This document shows, one piece after another, positions 34,511 through 45,230 of a DNA stretch of 64,000 nucleotides; the first letter of the stretch is position 1; each line of letters opens with the position of its first letter. The notes under the pieces are model-generated. The model searched no databases and was not told where the DNA came from. It worked only from the letters and a program-made list of their open reading frames with translations. The position numbers were made by a program, and so were the translations under genes. The DNA comes from Rallus limicola (taxonomy: Eukaryota > Chordata > Aves > Gruiformes > Rallidae): the NCBI GenBank assembly GCA_022605955.1, contig JAKCOZ010000058.1:3162001-3226000 (forward strand), read 5' to 3'.

Positions 34511-35420
34511 AAAATAAGTGGAAGAAACATCATGAAGCAGATGACAGTCAGCTTAATGGTACCGTATAAACTCAGACTAGAGCAGGACTGACAGTTATGC
34601 CGCATTCATCTTCATACTGGAAAACACCTCATGCCGCTGTCTTTCACGGAGTAGTTGATGCCTGTACTTTTGAAGATGAAACCAAAGGATTATGAAGATT
34701 ACAGAGGAGGGACTTTACAGAATTCCTCTGAGAAGATTTACCAAAGATTAGTAGAATCAAGGTGCCTTTTTATCTCTGCCTCCAGGGCCAGAAATCAGAA
34801 TTCTTAGCACCAGCCCAATGCATAAAGCACATCATCTAACCCACAAAAAAAGATGTACTCTCCTGTGACCTTAACTCAGTCATGTAAGTTGGGCGGCAAA
34901 AATGAGCTGCTTAAAATAACACCTAAGCTGAGCTTCACTGCTCTTCTACATAGACATTTGTCCACAGGAAAAAAATAAACACCACCACCAAACACCTGGA
35001 TTTCTCTTCAGAGCTGCTTAGTCATTCAAATAAAAAGACAACAACTAAGTAGCAAGAGGCGAGAGTTACAGGGACAATAATTTTCTGTTCTCAGTCATGC
35101 ACTCTGATGCTCAGAGTGAAGGGGGAAATGGTTCCTCTCCACATACACTTTCCTCATCCTGTTTTCACTCTTGCACACACACCAGCAGCTTTTATTTCGC
35201 TCATTGGGATTGTCTATGGTGGTACGTTGAAATATCATGCAGAAAGTCAACGTAAATAAAACCCCAGACTGTGTTCTCAGTAACATGATCAGATTTGGGG
35301 CTAAATTATCAGCTTTGGCAGTTTACTAACAGAGACCGTCTGCCAGCATTGTAACTGTAAACAGAACCAACATCTGAACATAATAATAATGATGATGATG
35401 ATGATAAAAAGTAATGTTAC
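34511..35420. other. Intergenic sequence without supported features
   Basis: No coding signal. A short trinucleotide run of the AAT/GAT type sits at about 35380-35407. Confidence 0.4.
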
Positions 35421-35424
35421 CATG

Positions 35425-35615
35425 GCCCACAGGAGGTGGGCCCATGGAGGTGGCCCATGGATGTGGCCCCATGGAGGTGTTCAAGGCCAGGTTGGATGGA
35501 GCCTTGAGCAGCCTTGGTCTAGTGAGAGGTGTCCCTGCCCATGGCAGGGCGGTTGGAACTTGATGAGCTTTAAGGTCCCTTCCAACCCCAACCATTCTAT
35601 GTTTCTATGATAAAT
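35425..35615 (+). mobile_element. CR1 3' tail with short G/C-rich repeats
   Basis: The tail GAGGTGTTCAAGGCCAGGTT to AACCATTCTATGTTTCTATG (about 35473-35609) is a CR1 end. It is preceded by three repeats of a GGCCCATGGAGGTGG-like unit at 35425-35475. Confidence 0.8.
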
Positions 35616-35621
35616 AAATGT

Positions 35622-37425
35622 GCTTTGATAGCAAAAAAAAAAATGTTCTCTGAAAGACAAGGTAAAAAAAAAATATTCCCTGAAAGACAAGTTAGATCAA
35701 TAGAAATAAAAGAATAAGGCTGTTTTGTTTGAGAGAACAGCTTCTCAAATCACGATTGCCTTTCCAGACTATTTCCTTCTCTCCTCCCTAAACTCCTGCC
35801 AAATTGCAGCTAGGTTTCACATGGAGATTTCACAAAAGGTTAATCTTTGCACTTGAGAAGTAAGCAAAGTTTGGGCTGCAGAGGCGATTTTCTCAGATCA
35901 CTGAAGAGTTAAAATGGTTCAAGTTGAGTACCTTAAATTTACCACACTGAAAAGCTGCAGTTCTACAAATTCCTCCTGCAATTTTTCTTCATCTATAAAG
36001 ATGTCCTTCATCCCTTGCAGCGAGTCTGCTACAGTTAAGAGTTAGACTTATCAAGGTGAAATCTCGCATTCAGCGAAAGGAGGGAAAAATATTTCAGAAC
36101 AAGTCTGGGGTCATGCCAACAAGCACAAATTTGCCCTCCACCCCCATACTTCTCTCTTGTCAGAGACATCCCAAGTTCATACTGCATTTGTTAAGTTAGA
36201 GTAAGGGTAAGCCATTTCCCAGGAACCCAAGGAAGGGTGCTTGTTGTGAGGCAAATGGAAACCTCTGCAGGCCAAGGTGCACCTGGCTATAGGAGGAGAG
36301 CAGCCAGCAATCAGGGAGCCCTACAGTGGTCGATGGATTGCTGAAGAAGGCTGACTGGCCACGCAATCCCCACCACACATTGCCTGAGCGTCAGCCCAGC
36401 AAGTGCCTGCTCCTTGCAGCACAGTCCATGTGGGCAGCAGATGTCCACAGGTTGGCAGTTGCATCCCAGTCAGGAGAGTTCAATCAGCTCATGCTAGGGA
36501 CAGAGATGGGATGTTGCCATTCTGGCTCCTCCCGTGCATTCTGAGCAGCTTGGGGTCGTGTTGTGAGAAGAACGGTAAGGGCCCGAACAGAGGAAAGCAA
36601 AAGTCACACTGTAGGAGATATTTTTGGAGCCTGTGCTGAGGAACTATTGGACCCTAACATAGAGGAGACACACTAAAGGCTTTGACTAATGGCTGGTACG
36701 AGGGAGGTTAAAAAACATTTAAAATCATAGAAAGAAATGTGGCAAAACAAGCAAGAAAGTCACATGAAATCAACGTAAATTCAAACCCTTTTATTTGAGA
36801 ACTCTGGCATGCTGCAAGCCCTGCGACAGTGTGTCTCCAGCAGTTAGTGTCACAAGCTTCACAGAGCCCTATCTGCAGGTCAGAATGGGCGGCTGAGGCA
36901 AACGGTCGCAAAATCTGGTGACATTGCGCATGCAGATCCTGTCGAGGCCCTTTCAAATGCCAGTCAGGTGATAAGCTTGCAGAGGAAATAGACACGGGAG
37001 CAGCACGGGTTGCAAAGGGCTAAATCTGAAGGACCAAACTACAGTAGAGCCACAGCTAGAGGCAGGTATGAGAGTACAAAGGAGAGGGTGACTAGTAAAG
37101 GAGGAGTCATTTAAAAATGGGAACATGCCTTATTTGTATCTGTCAAGTTCTGTCTTTCACTAATAGAAACTAGGTGGCTTTTTGGGGTTTTTTCCTCAGA
37201 AGCATTTTAGCCCCTAAATCTTCAGACATCAGTGCATGCAAGATCGGACCTCTGGAGAAGGGCAAGCAGAGTTCAAAGCACCTGGTTGGAAACCAAACCA
37301 ATGCTGACAAGCACTGAGGGAAAATTTATGAGGTCCTAATTGCTAAAAGAGTCACAGCACCCAGCTTGACTGAGGTCAGGAAGCGTATGGACAATGCCCT
37401 CGGCCCCATGCTCTGACTTGGCTGG
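35622..37425. other. Intergenic sequence upstream of the RhoGAP gene
   Basis: No gene or clear repeat is seen. The sequence is A/T-rich and changes to GC-rich near 37500, shortly before the RhoGAP start. Confidence 0.4.
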
Positions 37426-37505
37426 CCCTGTGTGGAGCCAGGAGCTGGACTCCATGATCCTTATGGGTCCTTTCAAACTCGGGATATTCCATGATTCTAT
37501 GAGGG
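37426..37505 (+). mobile_element. CR1 3' tail fragment
   Basis: GGAGCTGGACTCCATGATCC, GGGTCCTTTCAAACTCGGGA and ATTCCATGATTCTATGAGG mark a CR1 end about 280 bp upstream of the RhoGAP start codon. Confidence 0.7.
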
Positions 37506-37784
37506 GGGATACCCCTGAGCCCCACCCCACCTGTGACACGAGTCCCAGCCCGCATCCCCCCCCCGCCCGAGTTGGAGGTTCAGGACCCCCAGACGCTGTT
37601 TGTGTCCTAGCGCTGCCGTGGCAACGGTGTCTGCGTGTTGGGCCGGTACACAGAGCAGCACTGGTGAGTGAAGCTCTGAGCCAGCAGCACCGCGACACCG
37701 GGACCAGCGTCACTTTGGTCATCTCAGCTCGTTCCAGAGCCCCGCAGACGTGTCCCAGGACACGTCTCCACTGTCATCTTCGGG

Positions 37785-40700
37785 ATGGGACAGCTGAACT
37801 GCTGCCACAGACGCAGGTAGGCTCCCCCCGCAGCTCCGGGACACGCCGGCATGGCCGAGCCCCGCAGCAGCAGCCACATTGATCACACCTGCCACCGTCC
37901 CCTCTGCAGGGATGACCCTGAGCCCGGGCAGCAGTGCCAGCCTGCCCCGCCATCCCCCAAGCCGCTGCTGCGCCAGCGCGTGCAGGTGACCCAGGGCCGC
38001 GTGACCAAGATGAGGGACCTTCTCCTCTTCTTGGAGATCTTGGTCATCGCCAAGTCCAAGTAAGACTCCCAGAGCCCAACTCTCTTTCCTGCTAAGCCCT
38101 GGCCGCAGCCCCTGGGTGGGGACAGCCAAGTAGCAGCCCCAGGCCCCCCGGTGCCCTGCTGCCAGATGCAGCCGTGGCCATGGCCAGGGCAGGCGCTGGA
38201 CGGGAGCCACTGGCCCGGGCTACCTCCAGACCACTCCCTGACGCTCCTCTCTGCAGAGATGGCAAGAGCCCCCGCCCAAAGCTCTGCCTGCCCCTGGGCC
38301 AGCTGCACGTGCTGAGCAGCAGCAACGGCGCAGCCAGGGATGCAGCCGGTGACGAGGAGGAGCAGGAGGAGCAGGACACCAACTCCCTGGTCCTCCTCTG
38401 GCCCGAAGGCTCCCTCATCGTCACTTTCTGGTGAGTTGGGGGGCTGCGTCCCACGCAGCCAGGGCTGGGCAGTGCCTCGGTCCCGCTCCACAGGCCTTCG
38501 TCCTGCCGCTGGGGCTGTGTCCCCATGCCCGGCTCTGCCTGGCTCAGGCTGGGTCTCCTCTCTTCCTGCAGCTCCCGGGCACTGAAGGAGCTCTGCCTCA
38601 GCACTCTCCTGGGGTAAGCCCTGCCCTGGCCCTGCAGCCTGGGCCGCTCCTGCTCCCAGCACGGCACTGGCGGGGGGATGCTGCAGGCGTAGCCCCACGA
38701 TGCACAAAGCCCGCTCCCGGGCTAGGTGGGGAGAGGTGCCCTGCAGCGGCTGCCTCGGGGCAGCTGAGAGAGGGCAAAGGCGGCTTGTGCCTCACTTGTG
38801 GCTCTTTGTCCACCCCTTCCCCTGGCACAGGCCACCGCAAGGAGTGCAGGGAGCCCGTGTGACCCAGCTGCCCTCCATCAAGCTGCTGTTGAAGGAGCTG
38901 AGGCGCCGCAGAGCCGTGAGTGTCCCTCCTGGCCCCGCTGTGCCCCCGGAGCTTGCTGCAGCCCAGCAGCCGGGCCACGGCTTCTCACCAGCAGCTCTCT
39001 TCCCCTTGCGCAGGCCACGCCGCTGGACAGCAGCAGCCTGGAGAGGCTGCTCGAGCGCCAGGCAGAGGTGCGCGTTGGCTGGCACGGCAGCGCTCGGGCT
39101 GCCGTCTCAGCCGTGCCCAGCTGTCCCGCAGGGCCAGGGGCTGAGGCAGCTCACCGGGGTCCCTTGCTGCTGCGGGGCTGCTGGCTGAACGCAGCACCTT
39201 TCTTGCAGGCTGGCCCAGAGCAGCGCCCGGCGCCCGGCGCCTCCGGCAGCCAAGGCGGACTCGGCCCCTCGGCTGGTGAGTGAGCAGGGGCCAGGGACAC
39301 CACGGCCCTTCTCCGCTCCTCTGCCGGGCGCCCACTCGTGCTGCAGCGGCTGGGGCTGCCGCTGCCCTTGGCGCAGGGCACGCCTGGCCCCAGGGCACTG
39401 CGGCGGGACACAGCCGAGCCCCGCGGCCCCTCCTTCCCAAACCACGCCTGTGTGTCTCTCCCGCTGTCTGTCCGAGCCTCTGTCAGTCCCTCTGCCCGTG
39501 CCTCCGTCGCTGGCTCTGCCTTGCGCTCAGCGGCGGGGGGACAGCGCCGTCGAGAGATCGATAGATCTCTCGGAGCGCTCGCCTGCCTGGCGCTGCTGGT
39601 CCCTCCACGGCTCTTTGCTCTCTTGTCCTTGGCAGCAGGCGGCGCCGACCGGAGGAGGTGGTGGCTGCCCTGGCCCTTCGGGAGGCGGCGAGGGAGCTCG
39701 GCCGCTGCAGAGGCAGCGGAGCAGCCGGGCGCCGAGGAGAGCTGGGGGGTTCTCTTCGGCCGGCCCCTGGCCGCTGTCTGCAGCCAGGATGGCACGCTGC
39801 CCCAGCCTGTCCAGGTAGGCGAGCGTGGCCAGGGGCTGCCCATCCTGCCGGCTGCTGCGCACAGGCGCTGTCCCCAGCAGAGGCAGCCCGGCTGGGGCTC
39901 GGGGACAAAGGCGGCTGCTCGCCACGGCCCCCTCGGCCAGACAGCCCGCTGTCCCGCCCCGGCCAAAGCTTAGCCGGCCCCCTGGCTGCTGCCCCTGCGC
40001 AAGCTTGGCCTGGCCCAGGGCCTGTCTGCAGCCCGGCCGCTGCCCTCCTCTGTCCCTGCAGGACCTGCTGGCTGTCCTGGAGGACCAGGGCCCGTCCACG
40101 GAGGGCATCTTCCGCGTGGGGGCCAGCGAGCATGCCTCCCGGGAGCTGAGGGAGGCCCTCGACACGGGAGCGGAGATTGACCTCAGGAGCCAGCCCGTGC
40201 ATCTGCTGGCCATCATTCTGAAGGTGAAGCCCGCTGACCTGTCCCCTGGCAGCTCGGGGCTCTGTGTGACCTGATGGGCACCTGCTCGTGAGTGCTGCAA
40301 GCCTCACCCGGAGCCCTGGGCATTGCAGGACTTCCTCCGGCAGATCCCCTCCAAGCTCCTCGTGGCGGAGCTCTACGAGGAGTGGATGAGCGCCCTGCAG
40401 CAGACCGGCAGGCAGGAGAAGCTGGCGGCACTGAGGGAGTAAGCATCGAGTCGGCGTGGCCAGGGAGCCTTCCCTGGGGCATGGCTTGGCTGAGACCGGC
40501 CTGGGGGAGCGGTGTCCACAAGGTCAGCTTGACTGACTGTGCCTTGGTGCCCTGACAGGGTGGTCGGCAAGTTGCCCGAGCCCAACCGCCTGCTCCTCAA
40601 GAGCCTGCTGTCCCTGCTGCATAAGATCAGCAGGAACGGGGACAGCAGGATGAGTGCCAGCAACCTGGCCATCTGCCTGGGGCCGAACCTCCTCAGCCCA

Positions 40701-42037
40701 CCCGAGGACGACGCGCTGCCCCTGCACGACGTGCTGCGTGTCACAGGGAAGGTACGCTGCGTTTCCCAGCCGGCTGCAGCCTTCCGGGCCCAGCCAAGTG
40801 CTGCTGTGCAGAGCTGCCTCCTGCCTTCAGCAAACACTCCTGGGGGAGCTGCTGCTGGGAAGAGAAGACCCCCGCAGCTGCAGCTTTCTGCACAGCGGCA
40901 GGCGCAGCGAGGGGCAAGAGCCAGAAGGGCTCCTGGGTGAGCCCCTTTCAGCCCCCCAGCTGCAAACCACTGCTTTGCTGTGTGCAGGTGACGCAGCTGC
41001 TGGAGTTCCTCATTGAGCAACAGGAGGAACTCCTTGGGGAGGAGGTGTCCAGGTTGCCAGCCCCAGGGCCCGATGCAGGAGGAGCAGAGGTATGTCAGGG
41101 CCACAAAGAGCAGGACAGCAAAAGCCTCCCCCCTCAGAAGGTGGGTGGCACCGCTGCCACAGGGACAAGCCCGGTCACTGCCAACCTGCAGGCCCACCAC
41201 AGCGCAGGGTCAGGCTGATGCCCATCAGCCATCGCACTTGGTGCCATCATCCCCCTGCCACATCGGGCTCAGCTGAGCTGAGCAAACGCACCCACGGGAT
41301 GGATCTGCCTGTCAGAGCTGAGGCAGCAGCCGGGCAGGCAGGTCCTCGCCACCTGCTAACTTGCTCATTTCCATTACAGGTGCCTCCAGTTGCTGTGGCC
41401 AGCCAGCAGCCAAAGAGCTCCTGCGAGGACAGAAGGTAGGATGAGCTAGCTCTGATGAAGAGCAGAACTGATTTGCCTTGATCGTGGCTTTCCCTGTCTA
41501 ATGATCCTCTTGAACGGAAAGGCTGCCAGGCTCTTCACAAGGGTGCGGAAAGAGGAAACCCACCTGTGGGGAGGGGAGTGACGGGCAACCACTTGAGAAG
41601 AGGAGAACGGAGGAAAGACAGCTCTCTGGACGGAGGAGGAAACTGGGCAAGAAGCGTGAGGAGCCCAGGTGCATAGCAGACTCTAACGTTGATCTTTCCA
41701 ATGTTCTGACTGGAGGAAATCCTCCTGAGGCTGGTGTCTGCATGCCAGAGACACAGCAAGGAGCTGCTCCGCAGAGCTGTAGCTGGGGAGGTATCGTCAC
41801 TCCTCAAAAAACTGATGCTTCTCCCGAGACACCTGAGGGCAGACAAAAAAGAGCAAAACCACCATGTTTTGTCCTCTCTTGCCACTCCCAAAGAAGGGGG
41901 GACGGAGTCCTGCCTGCTCCTGCCTTCCCGCTTCCATCAGCGCTTTCCAACTCTGCCCTTGTAGGTGCCGGCGTGTGTCTGATCCTTGGATTCCCCGGAG
42001 GAGCTCCAAGGCCCGGCCCTCAGCAGGCACCACGTAG
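37785..42037 (+). CDS. PH and RhoGAP domain protein, ARHGAP20/TAGAP-like (14 exons)
   Basis: GTPase-activating protein that would switch off Rho-family GTPases. Coding exons: 37785-37816, 37910-38059, 38257-38430, 38572-38613, 38831-38915, 39014-39067, 39209-39275, 39636-39814, 40062-40223, 40329-40438, 40559-40751, 40988-41089, 41380-41435, 41965-42037. The sum of 1479 nt gives 492 residues plus TAG and all phases agree. Residues of about 34-130 are PH-like (VQVTQGRVTKMRDLLLF) and about 245-445 are RhoGAP. The start MGQLNCC has a purine at -3 and G at +4. The gene is compact and far more GC-rich than its surroundings. The last exon, ending RRVSDPWIPRRSS, recalls the basic repeats of TAGAP. 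ARHGAP20-like versus TAGAP-like cannot be decided here. The least certain parts are exons 6 and 7 (weak donor, NAGNAG acceptor at exon 8) and the 3' end. Confidence 0.85.
37910..38613 (+). CDS. RhoGAP gene: PH-like domain exons 2-4
   Basis: Three exons encode the PH-like module: LLRQRVQVTQGRVTKMRDL, FLEILVIAKSK, then LCLPLGQLHVLSS, an acidic EEEQEEQ loop, SLVLLWPEGSLIVTF and SRALKELCLSTLL. The strand pattern and the LFxDxLVIAKSK-like phrase are typical of ARHGAP20 PH domains, which bind phosphoinositides. Here the usual asparagine/aspartate in that phrase is glutamate (LEILV). Confidence 0.8.
39636..41089 (+). CDS. RhoGAP gene: catalytic GAP domain exons 8-12
   Basis: The domain starts LFGRPLAAVCSQDGTLPQPV. 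The arginine finger is the R of EGIFRVGASE, followed by LREALDTGAEIDL. The later helix has KSLLSLLHKI, and the motif SNLAICLGPNLLSPP holds the conserved asparagines of RhoGAP domains. The domain is complete, so catalytic activity is plausible. Its usual role is to speed up GTP hydrolysis by Rho, Rac or Cdc42 at membranes. Confidence 0.9.
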
Positions 42038-42149
42038 CTGCAGCAGCACCGCGGCAGAAGGGACGAGGAAGCCCCCGTGCCCTTCTTTCCGTGTTCCTTT
42101 ACTTTTATCGTTTACTTTTCGTTCTTTACTAAATAGTAGTTTAGTTTAG
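41522..42149 (+). other. Alternative 3' open frame of the RhoGAP gene
   Basis: A frame without stops runs from an acceptor-like GAACGGAAAG at about 41521 to TAA at 42147-42149. It could be joined to exon 13 in phase. It overlaps the preferred last exon in another frame. The sequence is basic and Ser/Pro-rich with no known motif. It is either an alternative C terminus or chance in GC-rich DNA. Confidence 0.25.
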
Positions 42150-42260
42150 TTTCAGTTTAGTTTAGAATAGGATTTGCCGTTTAGGGAACTCATTCTGTAC
42201 TAAATAGTAGTTTAGTTTAGTTTCAGTTTAGTTTAGAATAGGATTTGGAGTTTAGGAACT
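42127..42260 (+). repeat. Tandem duplication in the RhoGAP 3' region
   Basis: Two copies of a 71-bp unit starting TACTAAATAGTAGTTTAGTT lie side by side (from 42127 and from 42198) with only a few differences near the ends. Within each unit TTTAGTTTAG is itself repeated. Confidence 0.9.
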
Positions 42261-42275
42261 TGTAAGAGTTAGGAG

Positions 42276-42281
42276 AATAAA
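42276..42281 (+). terminator. Poly(A) signal of the RhoGAP gene
   Basis: AATAAA lies about 240 bp after the stop at 42037, behind the tandem duplication. Confidence 0.55.
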
Positions 42282-43461
42282 AATTGTGTTAAGGCCCTTT
42301 GGAATGGGTAACCAGAAGTGTGGGCTCCTTGATCACCATGGAAGTCGTCAAACGCTCTGAATTAAGGCCGTGGGTCCTGGTGCTGGTCTTGAGTGAAAAC
42401 ATCAGGGACCAGCAGAACCTGGCTGTGGTTGTGCAGGTCAGCCAACGATGCAATGTGCATGCGCAAGTATGGGGTTCAACCAGCACACACGGTGAGGAAG
42501 ACCATGGAGGACAGCCACAGGACCCCCGCTCACCAGAACTCCGCGTGTCAATCATTACCCTCCCCTCTTTGTATTCAAAGCAAGCGTGAAGTTAAGCAAT
42601 GATTTTGGTAGAATAAGAATAGAGATCAAGTGAAGTACCTGAAAGTCAATCCTTGCAAAGGCCAAAGGAAGAAGCCGTCCTTCGATGCAATGTTGAATGA
42701 TGACTTTAGCTAAGGAATTGTCTAACTGTGCTGTGCTTGGTACCTGTGGGTGAACACAGCCTTGGTGGAGCTGTCCAAAGTAGTATTTCAGTACTGGATG
42801 CAGATACATGTCAGGGCTGCTGTGTACTATAGCTAAAGACTGTGGCAGCCACACCATGTGTGCTCCCAGAAACCGTATCTCTGAGTGTCTCCACTCTCAG
42901 GAGAAATTAAGGCAGCATGCAGAGGCACATCTCTGCCCAAGAGCTGCTGCAGCAGCAATGGCTCCAGTGCTAGTCTTACAGACTGCCCTGGCTATACACT
43001 CAGGCAGCTACACTGGAACAACAAAATAATTTTAACTGAAAAGACCTCTGCAGGTCATCTAGTCGAATGTCCTGCTCAAAGCAGGGCCAACTAGATTAGG
43101 TAGGTCAGGGCTTTGCCCTTGTTCCTTAAAATGAAACTCATGCTGCAAAGAGTGAATCCATTGCCTCTTTAATCACAGAGATGTATCACCTAGATATGTG
43201 CACCAAAACTAGAGCATTTGTCACACAGTCTTAGGATGGAGATCCTGTTGGCCAGCAGAAGCCATTGGTAAATTCACTGCATAACCCTGTTTCGCAGTGG
43301 AGCACAGAGGGGGTCACGTCAAACTCTCCTTCCTTTGGTATTGCAAAATCACCCATTTCTTGCCTTACAGGGAAAAAAAAAAAGCTCATATAATTTTCCC
43401 CTGGGACCTAGTCACAGCAGAGATCAGGGAAACTAGGAGATGAGTTCCTCTGAAAAAGGAG
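42282..43461. other. Intergenic sequence with a small CR1 tail
   Basis: No gene is supported. A short minus-strand CR1 end (AAGACCTCTGCAGGTCATCT) sits at about 43035-43110. Confidence 0.4.
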
Positions 43462-44051
43462 TGTCATGGTTTCACCCCAGCTTGGGCCGAGATCCACGCA
43501 GCTGCCTGCTCCTTAAAGTAAAAGAGCAGGAGAAAAGGGAAAGGGGGGGGGGGGGGGGGGAGGGGAAAACAAGGGAAGGGAAAAGGAAGGGACAAATAAC
43601 TCCAAAACCAAGAAACTAAGAGGCCCGTGGGTTGGGATAAGGATAGTTTACTAAGAGAACAGAAAGATAAAATATATACAACGCTAACAGGATTTAGAGC
43701 AAAAGAATATGAAACTATTGATACACAATGCAGTTTCTCACCGAACCACACAACTCAGGCCGCACCACCCAGAGCCGTCCTGGAACCCGACCGTCCCCCA
43801 AGACCCTCGCGTCCCGTCCTGGAACCGCCCCCCTTCTTCCTCCCATCAGCCCCCCTTTATCCTGGGCATGATGTAATTGGCATGGAATACTCTCTTTGGC
43901 CCATCTGGGTCACCTGTCCTGGCTTTGACTGTCTGACTGCAACTAAAAACATCAGGGTGTTATCAGCACTGCTTTCATTTTAACTCCCAAACACAGCATT
44001 CCATCCGCTGCTACAAATGAAGTTAACTCTATCCTGACTGAAACCAGGACA
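43462..44051 (-). mobile_element. Solo LTR of family A, minus strand
   Basis: On the plus strand it runs from TGTCATGGTTTCACCCC to CTGACTGAAACCAGGACA, the reverse complement of the LTR at 2539. It includes a run of about 20 G at 43543-43562. The flanks AGGAG and GCCAC do not match, so no target duplication is visible. Confidence 0.9.
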
Positions 44052-44384
44052 GCCACCTGCTTACATTTATTATGCAAATACATCACAGTGCCCTTAACGG
44101 GCCAGCACTGCGGTCTTGCTGGTACTCTGTTCTCTGGTGGCAAAATGCAGCTACTTTGAGTCTTTTTCTCCTGTGTGTGATTCTCAGAGGTGCTATCAGA
44201 ACGCAGGCTGGCAGAGGATTCCAGCACCCATCTTCTGCAGCCCCTGGCCTGCCCTCTCTCTCTCTCAGCACCCAACTAGGCACAACTGCGACACTTGGCT
44301 GCTTGGCAAAAACTGAAAACATCAGGGTTTTATCAGTACTGCTCTCATCCTAACTTAACTCTATCCTAGCCAAAAGCAGGACAG
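44052..44384 (-). mobile_element. Composite LTR debris next to the solo LTR
   Basis: The right part (about 44300-44384, ending CTATCCTAGCCAAAAGCAGG) is a diverged reverse-complement family A LTR start. The left part shares TGGCAAA..GAGGTGCTAT with the family B fragment near 14230-14300. It is an old, rearranged piece. Confidence 0.55.
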
Positions 44385-44897
44385 TACATCAACTGCATTA
44401 TTAGGGATTGCTCCTCCTAATGTGCCTGCGGAACGAGGTAATTACACGGCTTATATATTGGTTCTACATACATACCCAGGGTATTTCCAAGAAGTGGTTA
44501 ACATATCCATTACTCTTCCAGGAGCTCATTATCATAGGGTTCCACCCTTTCTTTCCCACAAAAGTATTGCAGTTTTTAGGTGCTTTTCCAGGACCCTGGT
44601 AGTCATTTACTCCATCCTCTCATCTTCATCACTGTGCCTTCATTGTGAACTTTTCTTCTTTGTTTGCCAGAGCTGCGGGACTGCTCTTGGGTCCCCTTGC
44701 ATCCTTGAGGCACCCTGATCTTGGAAATAAGTTCCTCTTAAAAGATTTGCGATGTGCTGATGTATACAATGCCGCTCCTATCTTACCTAGTGTGGCTGCT
44801 TGCTTAAGGATGTTGGGTAGTAAATTTTCTACTAAGCTAATTCTAGCTATTGTTTCGATCTTGTGGGCTCAAAGCTGCTGTAGACCAAACCACAGTC

Positions 44898-45230
44898 TCA
44901 GAAGTATGTAAGAAAACCTATAGAAATGTCTTTTGCTGTCAGTTTTCCTCCGAAACGCTGGACTTGAAGCAGTTCTCCAACACCATCAGAAAGATGGTTC
45001 ACTTCATGAAGAGCTTTTAGTGCTACAAAACTCTGACCCGCAAACTGATCCAACAAGTTAGAGAAGTAATGTGGGGGTCCCCTTCTTTCAATGTCACCCT
45101 GACTGTCCCTCTCTTTGCCTTCTGGCTCCTGTATCAAGTCAGGCACATAGCAAAAAATGTTCCGAGCCCGTGGGTGGCATCCAGTATTATACACTGGAGG
45201 TGTTACTGATGGTTTGACTAGATCAGGCAT
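44898..45230 (-). other. Unidentified 110-codon open frame, protein-like composition
   Basis: A minus-strand frame opens with MPDLVKPSVTPPVYNTGCHP and reads on through ARNIFCYVPDLIQEPEGKE and LLDQFAGQSFVALKALHEVN. The residue mix looks like a real soluble protein rather than random translation, and upstream in the same direction lies an acceptor-like GACAGAGCTGCAG. I cannot name it. It may be an exon of an unrecognised gene, a processed fragment or chance. It is unlike the retroviral frames nearby. Confidence 0.25.

Noticed and set aside
38092..39966. Many long open frames on the minus strand over the RhoGAP gene
   Set aside because: GC-rich coding sequence gives long antisense frames by chance. 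They contain no recognisable domains and the plus-strand exons explain the region.
43627..43983. 118-codon plus-strand frame
   Set aside because: It reads through the solo family A LTR. Similar frames occur in every other copy of this LTR.
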